Made by a program: the position numbers and the translations under genes
Notes under the pieces: model-generated
The model's database searches: none
Seen by the model: only the letters and a program-made list of their open reading frames with translations
Told to the model about the DNA's origin: nothing
Origin: Muribaculum sp.
Lineage (GTDB): Bacteria; Bacillota; Clostridia; Lachnospirales; Lachnospiraceae
Assembly: GCA_023663505.1 (NCBI GenBank)
Contig: JAMPHH010000016.1
Location: 1-61,364, forward strand
DNA length: 61,364 nucleotides
Direction: 5' to 3'
Shown: positions 1 through 8,995 of the stretch, in pieces
Layout: each line of letters opens with the position of its first letter
Position numbering within the stretch: the first letter of the stretch is position 1

Positions 1-18
1 ACGGTGGTGTGAGAGGTC

Positions 19-41
19 GGTAGGCGAAATAATCGCCTACC
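19..41. repeat. Short perfect inverted repeat
   Basis: Nine-base arms GGTAGGCGA and TCGCCTACC surround the loop AATAA, just upstream of the first gene. There is no T-run beside it, so it is not a clear terminator. Its role is unknown. The rest of 1-114 holds only the ribosome site of the next gene. Confidence 0.4.
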
Positions 42-114
42 TCCTACTCGATTTTGCGTCATTGCCGCCAACAGGAAGGCTGTAATGATAAAATAAAAGC
101 AGGAGGATTGAGGA

Positions 115-1041
115 ATGGAGCATGTCATTCAAATCAGTCATGTGAACAAATTTTACGGAAAAAAGCAGGCGCTTAAGGACGTCAGCCTGACCATCGAACA
201 GGGAATGTTCGGGCTGCTTGGGAGAAACGGCGCGGGCAAGACCACGCTGATGAAGCTGCTTGCCACGCTTCACGGTAAGGCGTCGGGGACGATCAGCGTG
301 TGCGGTATTCCGGTGGAGCGGGCAAAGGAGGTGCGAAGCATCACGGGATATCTGCCGCAGGAATTCTCCATGTATCCGAATATGCGTGTCTATGAGTGCA
401 TGGATTATCTGGGTGCGCTCTCAGGCATGACGGGTAAGGAGCGAAGGGAACGGATTCCCATGCTGTTAAAGCGGGTGAATCTTGAGGAGCAGGCAAAAAG
501 CAGGGTAAAGAGTCTCTCAGGAGGAATGAGGAGACGACTGGGAATTGCACAGGCGCTTCTGCATGACCCGAGGGTGCTGATCGTAGATGAGCCCACCGCG
601 GGACTGGATCCCGAGGAGAGGATTCGCTTCAGAAATCTCTTGTGCGAGGTGGCGAAGGATCGCATTGTACTTTTGTCCACTCATATCGTGGGGGATATCG
701 AGGCGACCTGTGAGCAGATTGCGATTCTAAACGAGGGGGAGATTCTATGGCGGGGGACTGTGACAGAGCTGATTCACAATGCGGCGGGGAAGGTATTTGC
801 GGCAAGACTTCACAGAGAGGCGCTGCCGCGTGTACAGGCGGATTATATCGTGACGGGGCTTAAGACGGGGGAGGAGCTGCAGGTGCGTATTGTCTCGGAA
901 AGTCGTCCGCAGACTACGGACGAGGGCGGATATCTGGAGGAGGTGGAGAGCGTGGAGCCAAGCTGTGAGGACGCTTATATGTATTGTCTGCTGCAAAACG
1001 GATATGAGGTCACGGGCTCTGTGATGCCGGAAAACGCTTGA
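115..1041 (+). CDS. ABC transporter ATP-binding protein
   Basis: This is the nucleotide-binding subunit of an ABC-2 type exporter (308 aa). It shows a Walker A motif GRNGAGKTT near residue 36, the signature LSGGMRRR near 136, Walker B LIVDEPTAGLD near 156 and an H-loop STH near 185. A C-terminal extension of about 100 residues follows the ATPase core, as in drug or antibiotic exporter ATPases. The start ATG is preceded by GGAGGATTGAGGA. The two membrane-protein genes that follow closely are its likely permeases. The substrate cannot be read from the sequence. Confidence 0.93.
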   Translation: MEHVIQISHVNKFYGKKQALKDVSLTIEQGMFGLLGRNGAGKTTLMKLLATLHGKASGTISVCGIPVERAKEVRSITGYLPQEFSMYPNMRVYECMDYLGALSGMTGKERRERIPMLLKRVNLEEQAKSRVKSLSGGMRRRLGIAQALLHDPRVLIVDEPTAGLDPEERIRFRNLLCEVAKDRIVLLSTHIVGDIEATCEQIAILNEGEILWRGTVTELIHNAAGKVFAARLHREALPRVQADYIVTGLKTGEELQVRIVSESRPQTTDEGGYLEEVESVEPSCEDAYMYCLLQNGYEVTGSVMPENA

Positions 1042-1051
1042 CATTATTGCA

Positions 1052-1107
1052 CCTGCAAAATGCGTATGCAAATTCGCAGGCTGCGGAAAGGCATGGTTAT
1101 AATTATG
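1052..1107 (+). promoter_or_regulatory. Stem-loop leader upstream of ABC permease
   Basis: An outer stem CCTGC (1052-1056)/GCAGG (1076-1080) encloses an ATGCGTATGCA segment and is followed by CTGCGGAAAGGCATGGTTAT and the gene start. Nearly the same leader, with an even better inner stem, precedes the RNase E/G gene at 35.2 kb, and its 3' half also precedes hisZ. This looks like a shared 5' UTR or ribosome-site element. Function is inferred only. Confidence 0.45.
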
Positions 1108-2358
1108 TTATTTATTAAGGAATGTAGGAAGGTGGTCTGCTCCGCGGCGTATTGGCTGTATCTTGCCATGGTGGTGGTCATGTATGTCTCACAGTTTACG
1201 TCGGAGCTTGATATCGGCATTCAGCCGCCCTCCAAGGGACTGGAAAGCTATGAGTGGAAATCCGTGGAGCTTCCGGAGCTTATGATGCCCGCGGCGACGG
1301 AGGGGCTTGTGTCGGAGTATTTGTCGGGCTCCTATCAGGCATATCCCTTTGGCTTTTACAAGGAGGTAAAGCTAAGCGGTCGGAAAAGGGAGGAGATGGC
1401 GGAGTTGATAGAGACACTGGCGGGCATCTCCAAGGAGGAGCTGGAGGACTTTCAGGGGTATCAGGAGGAAGGATACGGGGGAGTTGCGGATCAGGACGGA
1501 AATATCGTGTTGAGCTATCAGGAGGCGGTGCTTCCGGAGCTTCATATACCGGAGGATATGAGCTATGAGCGTTTCAGAGAGCTTATGAGGCGGGCGGACA
1601 AGCTCATCGGCGGCGGTTCCAGATACAGTGACGAGTATATTGTGGGCAACTTTTCCAATGTGCCCCTCACCTATGAGGAGGCGGTGGCGGAGTACGAGGA
1701 ATTGATGCAGGGGGAGAATCTGGGAAAGGGCTATGCGAGATTATTCTGTGATTACACGGGGATCATTCTTGCCATCATGCCGGTGTTTGTCTGCGTGTCC
1801 CTGTGGCAGATGGATAAAAGGGCGGGAATGCAGCAGCTTATATACAGCAGAGCCGCTTCCAGTGTGAGAATCGTGGGGACGAGGTATCTTGCGTTGGTAT
1901 TTTGTACGATTCTGCCTGTGATATTGACCTTTGTCCATGCCATGGCGGGCGTGAAAGCGATGTATCCGGAGCGGGATATCGCTCTGGGAAGCCCTGTGGT
2001 GTTGACGGCGGTCTGGCTGATACCGGAGCTGCTGACCGTGTTGGCGGCGGGAGCCTTAGTCTCGGAGAGCTTGTCGCCCCTTTACGCTATCTTTGTGCAG
2101 GGGATTTGGTGGTTCCTGTCGCTGTCCGCCAATCAGCTCACGGGAAGCATTACCCGATATACCTTGTTGATCCGGCATAATAATGTGGGAAAGGCGGGTC
2201 TGTTCGAGGCGAGGTATTCGGAGTTTCTGTGGAATCGTGGTTTTTACATGATTTTGTCCGCGGCGGCACTGGGGCTTACCGTGCTGCTCTATGACAGGCA
2301 CAGAAGGGAGGAGAAGCGGCGTGTACAGACAGATTTTAAGTGTAAATCTAAGGCATAA
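1105..2358 (+). CDS. ABC transporter permease, large subunit
   Basis: A 417-residue membrane protein with an N-terminal membrane segment (about residues 10-30), a hydrophilic extracytoplasmic region of roughly 150 residues, and a hydrophobic C-terminal half with several membrane segments. This is the usual plan of ABC-2 exporters whose large loop sits between segments 1 and 2. I chose ATG 1105 (MLFIKECRK) because the in-frame codons upstream lie inside a leader shared with unrelated genes. It follows the ATPase by about 60 bases and overlaps the next permease gene, so the three form an operon. The substrate is unknown. Confidence 0.75.
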   Translation: MLFIKECRKVVCSAAYWLYLAMVVVMYVSQFTSELDIGIQPPSKGLESYEWKSVELPELMMPAATEGLVSEYLSGSYQAYPFGFYKEVKLSGRKREEMAELIETLAGISKEELEDFQGYQEEGYGGVADQDGNIVLSYQEAVLPELHIPEDMSYERFRELMRRADKLIGGGSRYSDEYIVGNFSNVPLTYEEAVAEYEELMQGENLGKGYARLFCDYTGIILAIMPVFVCVSLWQMDKRAGMQQLIYSRAASSVRIVGTRYLALVFCTILPVILTFVHAMAGVKAMYPERDIALGSPVVLTAVWLIPELLTVLAAGALVSESLSPLYAIFVQGIWWFLSLSANQLTGSITRYTLLIRHNNVGKAGLFEARYSEFLWNRGFYMILSAAALGLTVLLYDRHRREEKRRVQTDFKCKSKA

Positions 2359-2926
2359 TTTTGTCCTGCCTTTCCTTGCGGCATTGGGAGTTATGGCGGC
2401 GGCACTGATTGTATTTGGCGCGACGGGGCTCACGGAGCAGGAGGCTGCGCTGCCCTTGGAGATGTTGGTGTCATGGGTGGGAGCAGTTCTTTTGACACCC
2501 GTATTTCTTCCCGAGCAGAATCGGGAGATACGGGACGTGGTGCGCTCCAAGCGAACCGATTATGTGGTCATATGTGCTATTCGGGCAGGGTATTCTGTGG
2601 CGGGGGTGGTCCTGTGTGTGTCATTGTATGTGGGGCTTCTTAAGATAAATGAGTGTCAGGTGAGCGGAAGACTGCTGTTTGGGGCGGTGGCGACTGCGCT
2701 GTTCCTTGGGGCGGTGGGAATGCTTGCGGCGGCGCTCAGTGACAATGCCGCGGTGGGCTACATGGCTGCCATGATGTATTATCTGGTGAATTATGGACTG
2801 AGGGAGAAGCTTGGGGTGTTTTATTTATTTGGTATGAGGGGAGGAGAGTATGCCGGAAAGGGGTGGCTTGTCGTGGGAGCGGTGTGCTTGATGGGAGTGG
2901 CTTTGAGAAATGGTTGTAAAAAATAA
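2321..2926 (+). CDS. ABC transporter permease, small subunit
   Basis: A mostly hydrophobic 201-residue protein with about five or six membrane segments, probably the second permease half of the upstream ABC exporter. GTG 2321 is preferred because GGGAGGAG lies seven bases upstream; an ATG at 2291 in the same frame has no comparable site. The gene overlaps the 3' end of the large permease, which suggests translational coupling. No specific family motif is recognised. Confidence 0.65.
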   Translation: MYRQILSVNLRHNFVLPFLAALGVMAAALIVFGATGLTEQEAALPLEMLVSWVGAVLLTPVFLPEQNREIRDVVRSKRTDYVVICAIRAGYSVAGVVLCVSLYVGLLKINECQVSGRLLFGAVATALFLGAVGMLAAALSDNAAVGYMAAMMYYLVNYGLREKLGVFYLFGMRGGEYAGKGWLVVGAVCLMGVALRNGCKK

Positions 2927-2940
2927 AAACAGAATTTATG

Positions 2941-2969
2941 TTGATAAATTTTAATAAGGGTGGTATACT
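2941..2969 (+). promoter_or_regulatory. Predicted promoter of ATPase/TOPRIM-like cassette
   Basis: TTGATA (2941-2946), a 17-base spacer and TATACT (2964-2969). A small dyad AACGT-CTAAA-ACGTT follows in the 5' UTR before the gene at 3024 and could be an operator. Confidence 0.6.
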
Positions 2970-3023
2970 ACTATAAAAAGAAAAATATCAACGTCTAAAA
3001 CGTTTATAAATTTGGAGGCAGCT

Positions 3024-4178
3024 ATGAAACTTCTTCGGATAACAGCAGAAGGATTGCCACTTTTTAAAGAAAAACTGGATATTTGTTTTTATGCTCAGCA
3101 GAGGGTCGCAGAGGAGCATAAGGAAATGCTATATCCTCTGTTTTCTAATATTTATCTGAATCCGGCAAACGGATTTATTGGCATCAATGCATCAGGAAAG
3201 ACATCTGTGTTGAAGGTTATCTTATTAATATTAGAGATGATCAATAATGAACCAATCAATCATATTGAGACTAGAGATATATTAGGTGCGTCAAAAGAAG
3301 TCTGGCTGAATACGTATTTCTTTTCGGAAACAACCAGAGAAATCTGCCGTTTGGAGACCGTTATTACATCAAAAAAAAGCAAGTCGGAGGGAATCGTATA
3401 TAGTATTGTTTCGGAGTCTATGTGGACGAAAAAAAAAGATGAAGTAATAACTCGCAAGGCGATGCTTGATTTTGAAGGAAAGGAACCGGAACTAATCAGA
3501 AACAGTCAGGAAAATTTTTTATCTGATGATGTAAGCATCATGATTGCAAGAAATAAAAAGATAAAAAAACATATTCGCATAGTAAATCTCTTGCGGTTTA
3601 CTAATATTAATGTGCTTCCGTTTTCAGAGAATATACCAACTGAGGTTATCACATTTCTTGATCCTACGATTGAGAGCCTGCATTTTGATGAAAAGGATCA
3701 GAAGCCTTTGATTCACTTGAAATTTAAGGGTGGGGATGAGATGCTTCTCAATAATACTGAGGAACTCAATAATTACCTTTCATCAGGTACAGTGAAAGGT
3801 ATGATAACCTTTACGTTGGCACAGGAGGTTTTGCAGACAGGCGGCGTAATCGTAGTTGATGAAATTGAGAACCATTTTAACAAAGAGATTGTCACAACAC
3901 TGATGCACCTTTTTATGGATAATAAGCTGAATAAGAATGGCGGAATGATTATCTTTTCAACACATTATCCTGAATTGCTTGATGAATATGATCGGAATGA
4001 CAGTATATTTATTACCAGAAATAGAAATGGAATTACGGTAGAGAATCTGTCAAATATTCTTAAAAGGAACGACATCAAGAAAAGCGACGCTTATCAGAGT
4101 GGTTTTCTTGAAGGTACAACTCCGATGTATGAGGCATATATGCGACTGAAGAAAAGTATAGCCGCAAACCTTGTGTAG
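3024..4178 (+). CDS. AAA family ATPase of defence-like two-gene cassette
   Basis: A 384-residue ABC/SMC-type AAA ATPase (AAA_15/AAA_21-like). It shows a Walker A motif GINASGKTS near residue 55, Walker B VIVVDEIENHF near 275 and an H-loop-like FSTHYPELLDEYD near 315. ATPases of this type act in RloA, OLD and PARIS (AriA) systems with a nuclease partner. ATG 3024 is chosen because GGAGG sits just upstream; a TTG twelve bases earlier is in frame. It has its own promoter, and the partner gene begins ten bases after its stop. The cassette is visibly more AT-rich than both neighbours, which suggests transfer. The defence role is inferred. Confidence 0.75.
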   Translation: MKLLRITAEGLPLFKEKLDICFYAQQRVAEEHKEMLYPLFSNIYLNPANGFIGINASGKTSVLKVILLILEMINNEPINHIETRDILGASKEVWLNTYFFSETTREICRLETVITSKKSKSEGIVYSIVSESMWTKKKDEVITRKAMLDFEGKEPELIRNSQENFLSDDVSIMIARNKKIKKHIRIVNLLRFTNINVLPFSENIPTEVITFLDPTIESLHFDEKDQKPLIHLKFKGGDEMLLNNTEELNNYLSSGTVKGMITFTLAQEVLQTGGVIVVDEIENHFNKEIVTTLMHLFMDNKLNKNGGMIIFSTHYPELLDEYDRNDSIFITRNRNGITVENLSNILKRNDIKKSDAYQSGFLEGTTPMYEAYMRLKKSIAANLV

Positions 4179-4187
4179 GAGGCGTCT

Positions 4188-4706
4188 ATGGAATTAACAG
4201 GATATAAGGCGTGTATCTGCGAAGGCTCTGCTGAGAACGCAATTATGGATATACTTCTGGATCATGATCTTTTGATTTTTTCCAGGGAAGAAATGCTAGA
4301 GGAAAAAGTTATCCGTTGCAGAGACGGAAAAAGATTTGAAGAACAATATTTGAGAAAAGGATTTATGGATAAAATTTCGGTTATCAGAGTCTTAGATTCA
4401 AGGCGCGAAAGATTTAAGCTCAGCAAAGCATATGAGCATAAGGTAGACGTCATCAATGTGATCACGGCGCCGGAAATAGAAATGTTGATTATATTTAATG
4501 AAGATAAATACAAGGAATTCAAGAAATCGGGAAAGAAGCCAAGCAGCTTTTGTAAAGAAGATTTGAAGATGGCAGATGTGAAAACATATGATTTTGTGAA
4601 GAAGTATTTTAGTGATCCGGCGGTGCTTGTTACAGCAATTAAAAAGTATCATGAAATGTCAAAAATACATAAAAGTGAATACACACTATTGGATTTATTA
4701 AAGTGA
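4188..4706 (+). CDS. Small TOPRIM/RloB-like partner of the AAA ATPase
   Basis: A 172-residue soluble protein with no confident family. It begins with CICEGSAENAIMDILL, resembling the EG-x-x-E opening of RloB and TOPRIM-type proteins. An acidic strand VIRVLDSRR follows, then TAPEIEMLIIFNED, reminiscent of the RloB segment before WLLLH. These features suggest a small metal-dependent nuclease or effector partner, but that is an inference from weak similarity. It is cotranscribed with the ATPase (ten-base gap, GGAGG site) and shares its AT-rich composition. It is much shorter than the DUF4435 effector of PARIS. Confidence 0.5.
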   Translation: MELTGYKACICEGSAENAIMDILLDHDLLIFSREEMLEEKVIRCRDGKRFEEQYLRKGFMDKISVIRVLDSRRERFKLSKAYEHKVDVINVITAPEIEMLIIFNEDKYKEFKKSGKKPSSFCKEDLKMADVKTYDFVKKYFSDPAVLVTAIKKYHEMSKIHKSEYTLLDLLK

Positions 4707-4734
4707 TTTCTACAATCACATATATATTGGCTTC

Positions 4735-4762
4735 TTGAAAAAGTCATGGAATCTGCTATAAT
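4735..4762 (+). promoter_or_regulatory. Predicted promoter of nth
   Basis: TTGAAA (4735-4740), a 16-base spacer and TATAAT (4757-4762), about 40 bases before the nth start. It separates nth from the AT-rich cassette upstream. Confidence 0.6.
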
Positions 4763-4801
4763 AGGGGTATTAGCGAATCAGCCAAAAGGGGTAGAATACG
4801 A

Positions 4802-5437
4802 ATGACAAAAAAGCAGCAGCTTGCCCTAGAGATCATAGAGCGTTTGAAAAAGGAATATCCTCATACAGATTGTACCTTAGATTATGACCAAGCGTGGAAG
4901 CTGTTAGTCAGTGTGCGGCTTGCCGCACAGTGTACGGACGCAAGAGTCAATGTGGTGGTGGAGGGTCTATATCGGGTGTATCCTGATGTGAATGCGCTGG
5001 CAGATGCGCCCGTGGAGGAGATTGAGCGGATTATCCGTCCCTGTGGTCTGGGGAAGAGCAAGGCAAGGGATATCAGCGCATGTATGAAGATGCTGCGTGA
5101 TGTGTATGGCGGAAAGGTTCCGGACACCATGGAGGAGCTGCTTGCGCTGCCCGGCGTGGGACGCAAGAGCGCCAATCTGATCATGGGAGATGTGTTCGGG
5201 AAGCCTGCCATTGTCACGGACACTCATTGTATACGGTTGGTGAACCGCATGGGATTGGTGCAGGGCGTCAAGGAGCCTGCCAAGGTGGAGAAGGCGTTGT
5301 GGAAGCTGATACCGCCCGAGGAGGGCAATGATTTCTGTCACCGCTTGGTAGACCACGGGCGGGCGGTCTGCACGGCGAGAACAAAGCCCCATTGCGACAA
5401 GTGCTGTCTGCAGGATATCTGCGCCCGCAGGCTGTAA
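4802..5437 (+). CDS. nth: Endonuclease III
   Basis: A DNA glycosylase/AP lyase of base excision repair that removes oxidised pyrimidines. It is 211 residues, the normal size. The helix-hairpin-helix LPGVGRKSANLI carries the catalytic Lys, and VTDTH carries the catalytic Asp. The C-terminal iron-sulphur cluster pattern C-x6-C-x2-C-x5-C is complete. The gene converges with the MATE gene, with about 50 bases between their ends. Confidence 0.96.
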   Translation: MTKKQQLALEIIERLKKEYPHTDCTLDYDQAWKLLVSVRLAAQCTDARVNVVVEGLYRVYPDVNALADAPVEEIERIIRPCGLGKSKARDISACMKMLRDVYGGKVPDTMEELLALPGVGRKSANLIMGDVFGKPAIVTDTHCIRLVNRMGLVQGVKEPAKVEKALWKLIPPEEGNDFCHRLVDHGRAVCTARTKPHCDKCCLQDICARRL

Positions 5438-5487
5438 GCGGTGAGTCAGCCCGCTGCAAGCAATGGGGTATGTAATCCCCGCGGGAG

Positions 5488-6819
5488 TCAATAATGATAT
5501 TTTCCGCGCTTGGCGATGAGGAAGATCACGGACAGCCCCACAGCCATAAATTCCGCCACTATAATGGAGAGCCATACGCCGTCGATTCCCCACAGCAGGG
5601 GCAGGAGCAGCACGGCGGCAATCTGGAACACCAAGGTTCTGAGGAAGGAAATGATGGCGGAGGTCAATCCGTCGCCCAAGGCGGTGAAGAATCCGGACGC
5701 AAAGATTGCAAAGCCCATAAAGAAAAAGGACAGTGCAAAAATCCGAAAGCCCGACACCGTGAGCGCCATCAGCTCGGCATCATAGCCCACGAATACCATA
5801 GAGAGCGGCATGGACAGGACTTCTGCCAGAATGACCATGCATGCGCCAAACCACCCGATGATCACAAGACTTTTCTTAAGCAGACCTGTTAGCTCCTCGT
5901 TGTGCTGCGCGCCATAATGGAAGCTGATGACAGGGGCGGTTCCCACGGAATATCCGATGAACGCCGCCGAGAAGATCATGCTGACATACATCATCACGCC
6001 GTAGGCGGCAATGCCGTTTTCACCGGCATACTTCAAAAGCTGTATATTATACAGCATACCCACAAGACTCATGGACACATTGCTCATAAATTCCGAAGAA
6101 CCGTTCAGACACGCTTTCGCGATAATGCTTCCCTCAAATTTGGTTTTCCCAAGTCTCAGGAGACTACTATTCTTCCGAAAGAAATAAAACAGCGGTATGG
6201 TTCCGCCGACCACCTGACTCATGGCGGTGGCAGCCGCCGCTCCCATTAATTTATACGGTTCGGGAAGCAGGATCACGAGAACGGCGTCCAACGCCATGTT
6301 CGTGACTCCGGAGCAGATGGTCACGATCAGCCCAAGCTGCGGCTTCTGGGCAGCTACAAAGAAGGACTGGAACAATAGCTGCATGACATAAAAGGGCAGT
6401 GCGGCGAGAATGATGCGGGAATAGGTGACACTGTTTTCCAGAAGCAGTCCCTCCGCGCCCAGCAGGGAGGCAAGCGGACGGATAAAGAGAATCCCCAATA
6501 AGGCAAAGACGATTCCCAATGCCAAGGCAAAATAAACCAAGAGGGAGAAATAGTTGTTTGCCTTCTCCTCTTTGCCCTCACCCAAGGTCTTGGCTACAAT
6601 GGCGCTCCCTCCGGTTCCGAACATAAATCCGACGGTTGCCAGAATCATTAAAAACGGCATGATAAAATTGACCGCCGCAAAGGGAGTCTTTCCCACGAAA
6701 TTGGACACAAAGAAACCGTCCACCACGCCATAGATAGATGTAAAAATCATCATGGCGATGGAGGGCAGTGTAAACCGTATTAATCTTCTATAATTAAAAT
6801 GGTCTGAAAGCTGAATCAT
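5488..6819 (-). CDS. MATE family efflux transporter
   Basis: A multidrug and toxin extrusion antiporter in the cytoplasmic membrane (443 aa). Twelve hydrophobic segments fall in two related halves, and the sequence contains the typical FVSNFVGKTPFAAVN segment near the N-terminus. ATG at 6819 (MIQLSDHF) is chosen because the normal family length starts there and the longer frame runs back into the promoter. A near-consensus promoter lies 46 bases upstream. The substrate is unknown. Confidence 0.93.
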   Translation of the reverse strand: MIQLSDHFNYRRLIRFTLPSIAMMIFTSIYGVVDGFFVSNFVGKTPFAAVNFIMPFLMILATVGFMFGTGGSAIVAKTLGEGKEEKANNYFSLLVYFALALGIVFALLGILFIRPLASLLGAEGLLLENSVTYSRIILAALPFYVMQLLFQSFFVAAQKPQLGLIVTICSGVTNMALDAVLVILLPEPYKLMGAAAATAMSQVVGGTIPLFYFFRKNSSLLRLGKTKFEGSIIAKACLNGSSEFMSNVSMSLVGMLYNIQLLKYAGENGIAAYGVMMYVSMIFSAAFIGYSVGTAPVISFHYGAQHNEELTGLLKKSLVIIGWFGACMVILAEVLSMPLSMVFVGYDAELMALTVSGFRIFALSFFFMGFAIFASGFFTALGDGLTSAIISFLRTLVFQIAAVLLLPLLWGIDGVWLSIIVAEFMAVGLSVIFLIAKRGKYHY

Positions 6820-6864
6820 ATTTACACCCCTGTATATTAAAGTGCATACAACATAACTTTCCGC

Positions 6865-6893
6865 ATTATAGTATGATTTGATGTATTTGTCAA
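6865..6893 (-). promoter_or_regulatory. Predicted promoter of MATE gene
   Basis: On the minus strand, TTGACA (6893-6888), a 17-base spacer and TATAAT (6870-6865): a consensus sigma-A promoter. Its presence inside the longer reading frame supports the shorter start at 6819. Confidence 0.75.
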
Positions 6894-7022
6894 CAAAATA
6901 TGAAAGCGGCAACTAACAATTGGAAGCAATTGAAAGCGACGCTTCAAAGCGGCGAATGGGGTCGAGGTAATAGCCAAAGTGAAAAGTTGTCGATATAAAG
7001 GGTAAAAGTGGTTATTTTGTAC

Positions 7023-7050
7023 TTGAATTTTTTGGTTAGTGCACTATAAT
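7023..7050 (+). promoter_or_regulatory. Predicted promoter of lipoprotein/histidine kinase operon
   Basis: TTGAAT (7023-7028), a 16-base spacer and TATAAT (7045-7050), 59 bases before the lipoprotein start. It lies in the divergent region facing the MATE promoter. Confidence 0.6.
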
Positions 7051-7108
7051 AAAGGGGGATAAATTTATAATTTTTTCCACTATTCCCGATATTTGGAGGA
7101 GATGTGCT

Positions 7109-8977
7109 ATGAGATGTATTATGAAACGTAAACGGTGGATTGCGGCGGCTTTGACTGCTGTGTTGTTATTAGGGTTGGTCGGCTGTGGAGGCAGCAAGGA
7201 ATCAGAGAAGGTCACGCTGACCGTCTGTCTGCATAACACTGACCTGCTGGGTAGCTATGCGAAATGGCTTCAGGAGGCGGTTCCGGAGGCGAATCTGGAA
7301 TTTACGGTGGGCAGAGACTCGGTTGATTTCTTCCTTTTCCGGCAGGAGCACGGGGAGCTGCCTGATGTCCTTACCATAAGCGGCGGTCTGTCGCTCCGCG
7401 ATTCTCAGGAGCTGGACGCTTACCTGATGGATCTCAGCGGTACAGAGACCGCGGCGTCCTTCTATGATACATATCTGGAGACATGGCGGGCGCCAGACGG
7501 AAGCGTCAACTGGCTTCCCGCCGGAGGCGTGGCAAACGGGATCATCGCCAACGTGGATCTGTTTGAGGAATATGATATCCCCCTGCCCACGGACTATCCC
7601 AGCTTTGCCAATGCCTGCGCAGCGTTTAGAGAGCTAGGAATTCAGCCTTATACCTCGGATTACAAGTACAATTACACCTGCCTTTACACGTTGGAGGGCT
7701 TTGCGGCGTCCACGCTGATGAGCAGGCAGGGTACCGAGTGGCGGCGCAGCTATCAGCGGGGGCAGACCGATTCTTTGGACGAGACGCTGTGGAACGAGGC
7801 ATTTACCAAGTTTTCCCGTGTCATAGATGATGTCGGGCTAGGAGAGGAGGACGCCACACGGGGATATGGTGCGACCTATGGAAGCTTTACCAATGGGGAA
7901 ATACCCATGGTGAGGGGAATGGTTAGTGAGCTCCCTGCATACAGCGAGTATCACAACTGTGTCCTTCTTCCTTATTTTGGGGATACGGAGGAGGAAAACT
8001 GGATTTTGACCGCGCCGCGATTCTGTACGGCTCTCAGCGGTGCGTTGGACGAAAAGGGTAACGAGCGGAAAAAGGAGGTGGCTCTGAAGGTTTTGGCTGC
8101 GATGTATTCCGAGGAGGGGTACAAAGCAATGACCTCTGAGGAGTATTCGTATTTGCTTCCTTACAATCGTGGGGTCAATATTCCGCTTCCGGAAAATATT
8201 GATAACCTGAGCGGAGTAATCGAGGCAAACCACCTTTTTATCCTCATGACCTCCACCAGTCTCCAAGACGCCGCGTTTGAGGCGGTACAGGGCATGATGC
8301 TTGAGGGTGCGGACGCCGAGAGTGCATGCCGGAAAATGGATGCCGCCCTTACTGATCCTGTGATAGATCGGGAAGTCGTTGCCACGTTGGAGACGGGGTA
8401 TCCGGTCAGCTTCAGGGCGGACACGGGTAATCAGGCGGGTTCAGCCATCGCCAACACTCTGCGTCAGATCGGCGGCGGTGATTTCCTGTTGGCGCCGTCT
8501 TCACTTACTCCCGGCTCACTGTATGCCGGAGACTATACCGCACAGCGGCTTGAGGAGTCGATTCAGTCAAGCGGCAATCATCTCAACACTGCTCAACTGA
8601 CCGGAGCGGAGATAAGAGAGATCGTCCGTTTGGCGGTGGAGGGCTATGGTTACCACAACGATCCCTTCAGCAATCAGACGCTGCCGATTGTCAGCGGTTT
8701 GGTTATGGAGGTGGAGAAAACAACAGAGGGAAGCTATCATTTGGTAGATCTTAAGACAGAGAGCGGAGCGTTGGAGGATGGCGAAAGCTATTCCTTTATC
8801 ATTGCGGATCTGACCAACGGAGCTAAGCCTTTGGCAGAGCAGGCTCTGGGCGAGGGCGGATTTGACCGCTTCACGACAAGCGAGGAGTACGCTAGGACGT
8901 TATGGGTGAATTATCTGTTGTCAGGGGAACAGCCTGTTCCTGCCTCGACCTATATCACCCTGCGCGACACCAAATGA
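7109..8977 (+). CDS. Lipoprotein with solute-binding and 5'-nucleotidase C-like domains
   Basis: A 622-residue surface lipoprotein. A basic, hydrophobic signal ends in the lipobox LVGC near residue 26. Residues about 35-420 look like an extracellular solute-binding protein of the sugar type. Residues about 430-600 resemble the C-terminal domain of 5'-nucleotidases (GNQAGSAIANTLRQIGG; LTGAEIREIVRLA), without the metallophosphatase half. GGAGGAG lies seven bases before the ATG. Nineteen bases separate it from a hybrid histidine kinase, so it may be the external ligand receptor for that kinase rather than part of an importer. No permease genes are nearby. Confidence 0.75.
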   Translation: MRCIMKRKRWIAAALTAVLLLGLVGCGGSKESEKVTLTVCLHNTDLLGSYAKWLQEAVPEANLEFTVGRDSVDFFLFRQEHGELPDVLTISGGLSLRDSQELDAYLMDLSGTETAASFYDTYLETWRAPDGSVNWLPAGGVANGIIANVDLFEEYDIPLPTDYPSFANACAAFRELGIQPYTSDYKYNYTCLYTLEGFAASTLMSRQGTEWRRSYQRGQTDSLDETLWNEAFTKFSRVIDDVGLGEEDATRGYGATYGSFTNGEIPMVRGMVSELPAYSEYHNCVLLPYFGDTEEENWILTAPRFCTALSGALDEKGNERKKEVALKVLAAMYSEEGYKAMTSEEYSYLLPYNRGVNIPLPENIDNLSGVIEANHLFILMTSTSLQDAAFEAVQGMMLEGADAESACRKMDAALTDPVIDREVVATLETGYPVSFRADTGNQAGSAIANTLRQIGGGDFLLAPSSLTPGSLYAGDYTAQRLEESIQSSGNHLNTAQLTGAEIREIVRLAVEGYGYHNDPFSNQTLPIVSGLVMEVEKTTEGSYHLVDLKTESGALEDGESYSFIIADLTNGAKPLAEQALGEGGFDRFTTSEEYARTLWVNYLLSGEQPVPASTYITLRDTK

Positions 8978-8995
8978 TAGGGAGGCTCTTGAATT

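Noticed and set aside
5438..5487. GGGG…CCCC hairpin between nth and the MATE gene as another REP-like copy
   Set aside because: Only CCGCGGGAGTCAATAATG resembles the family and the match is too short to support.
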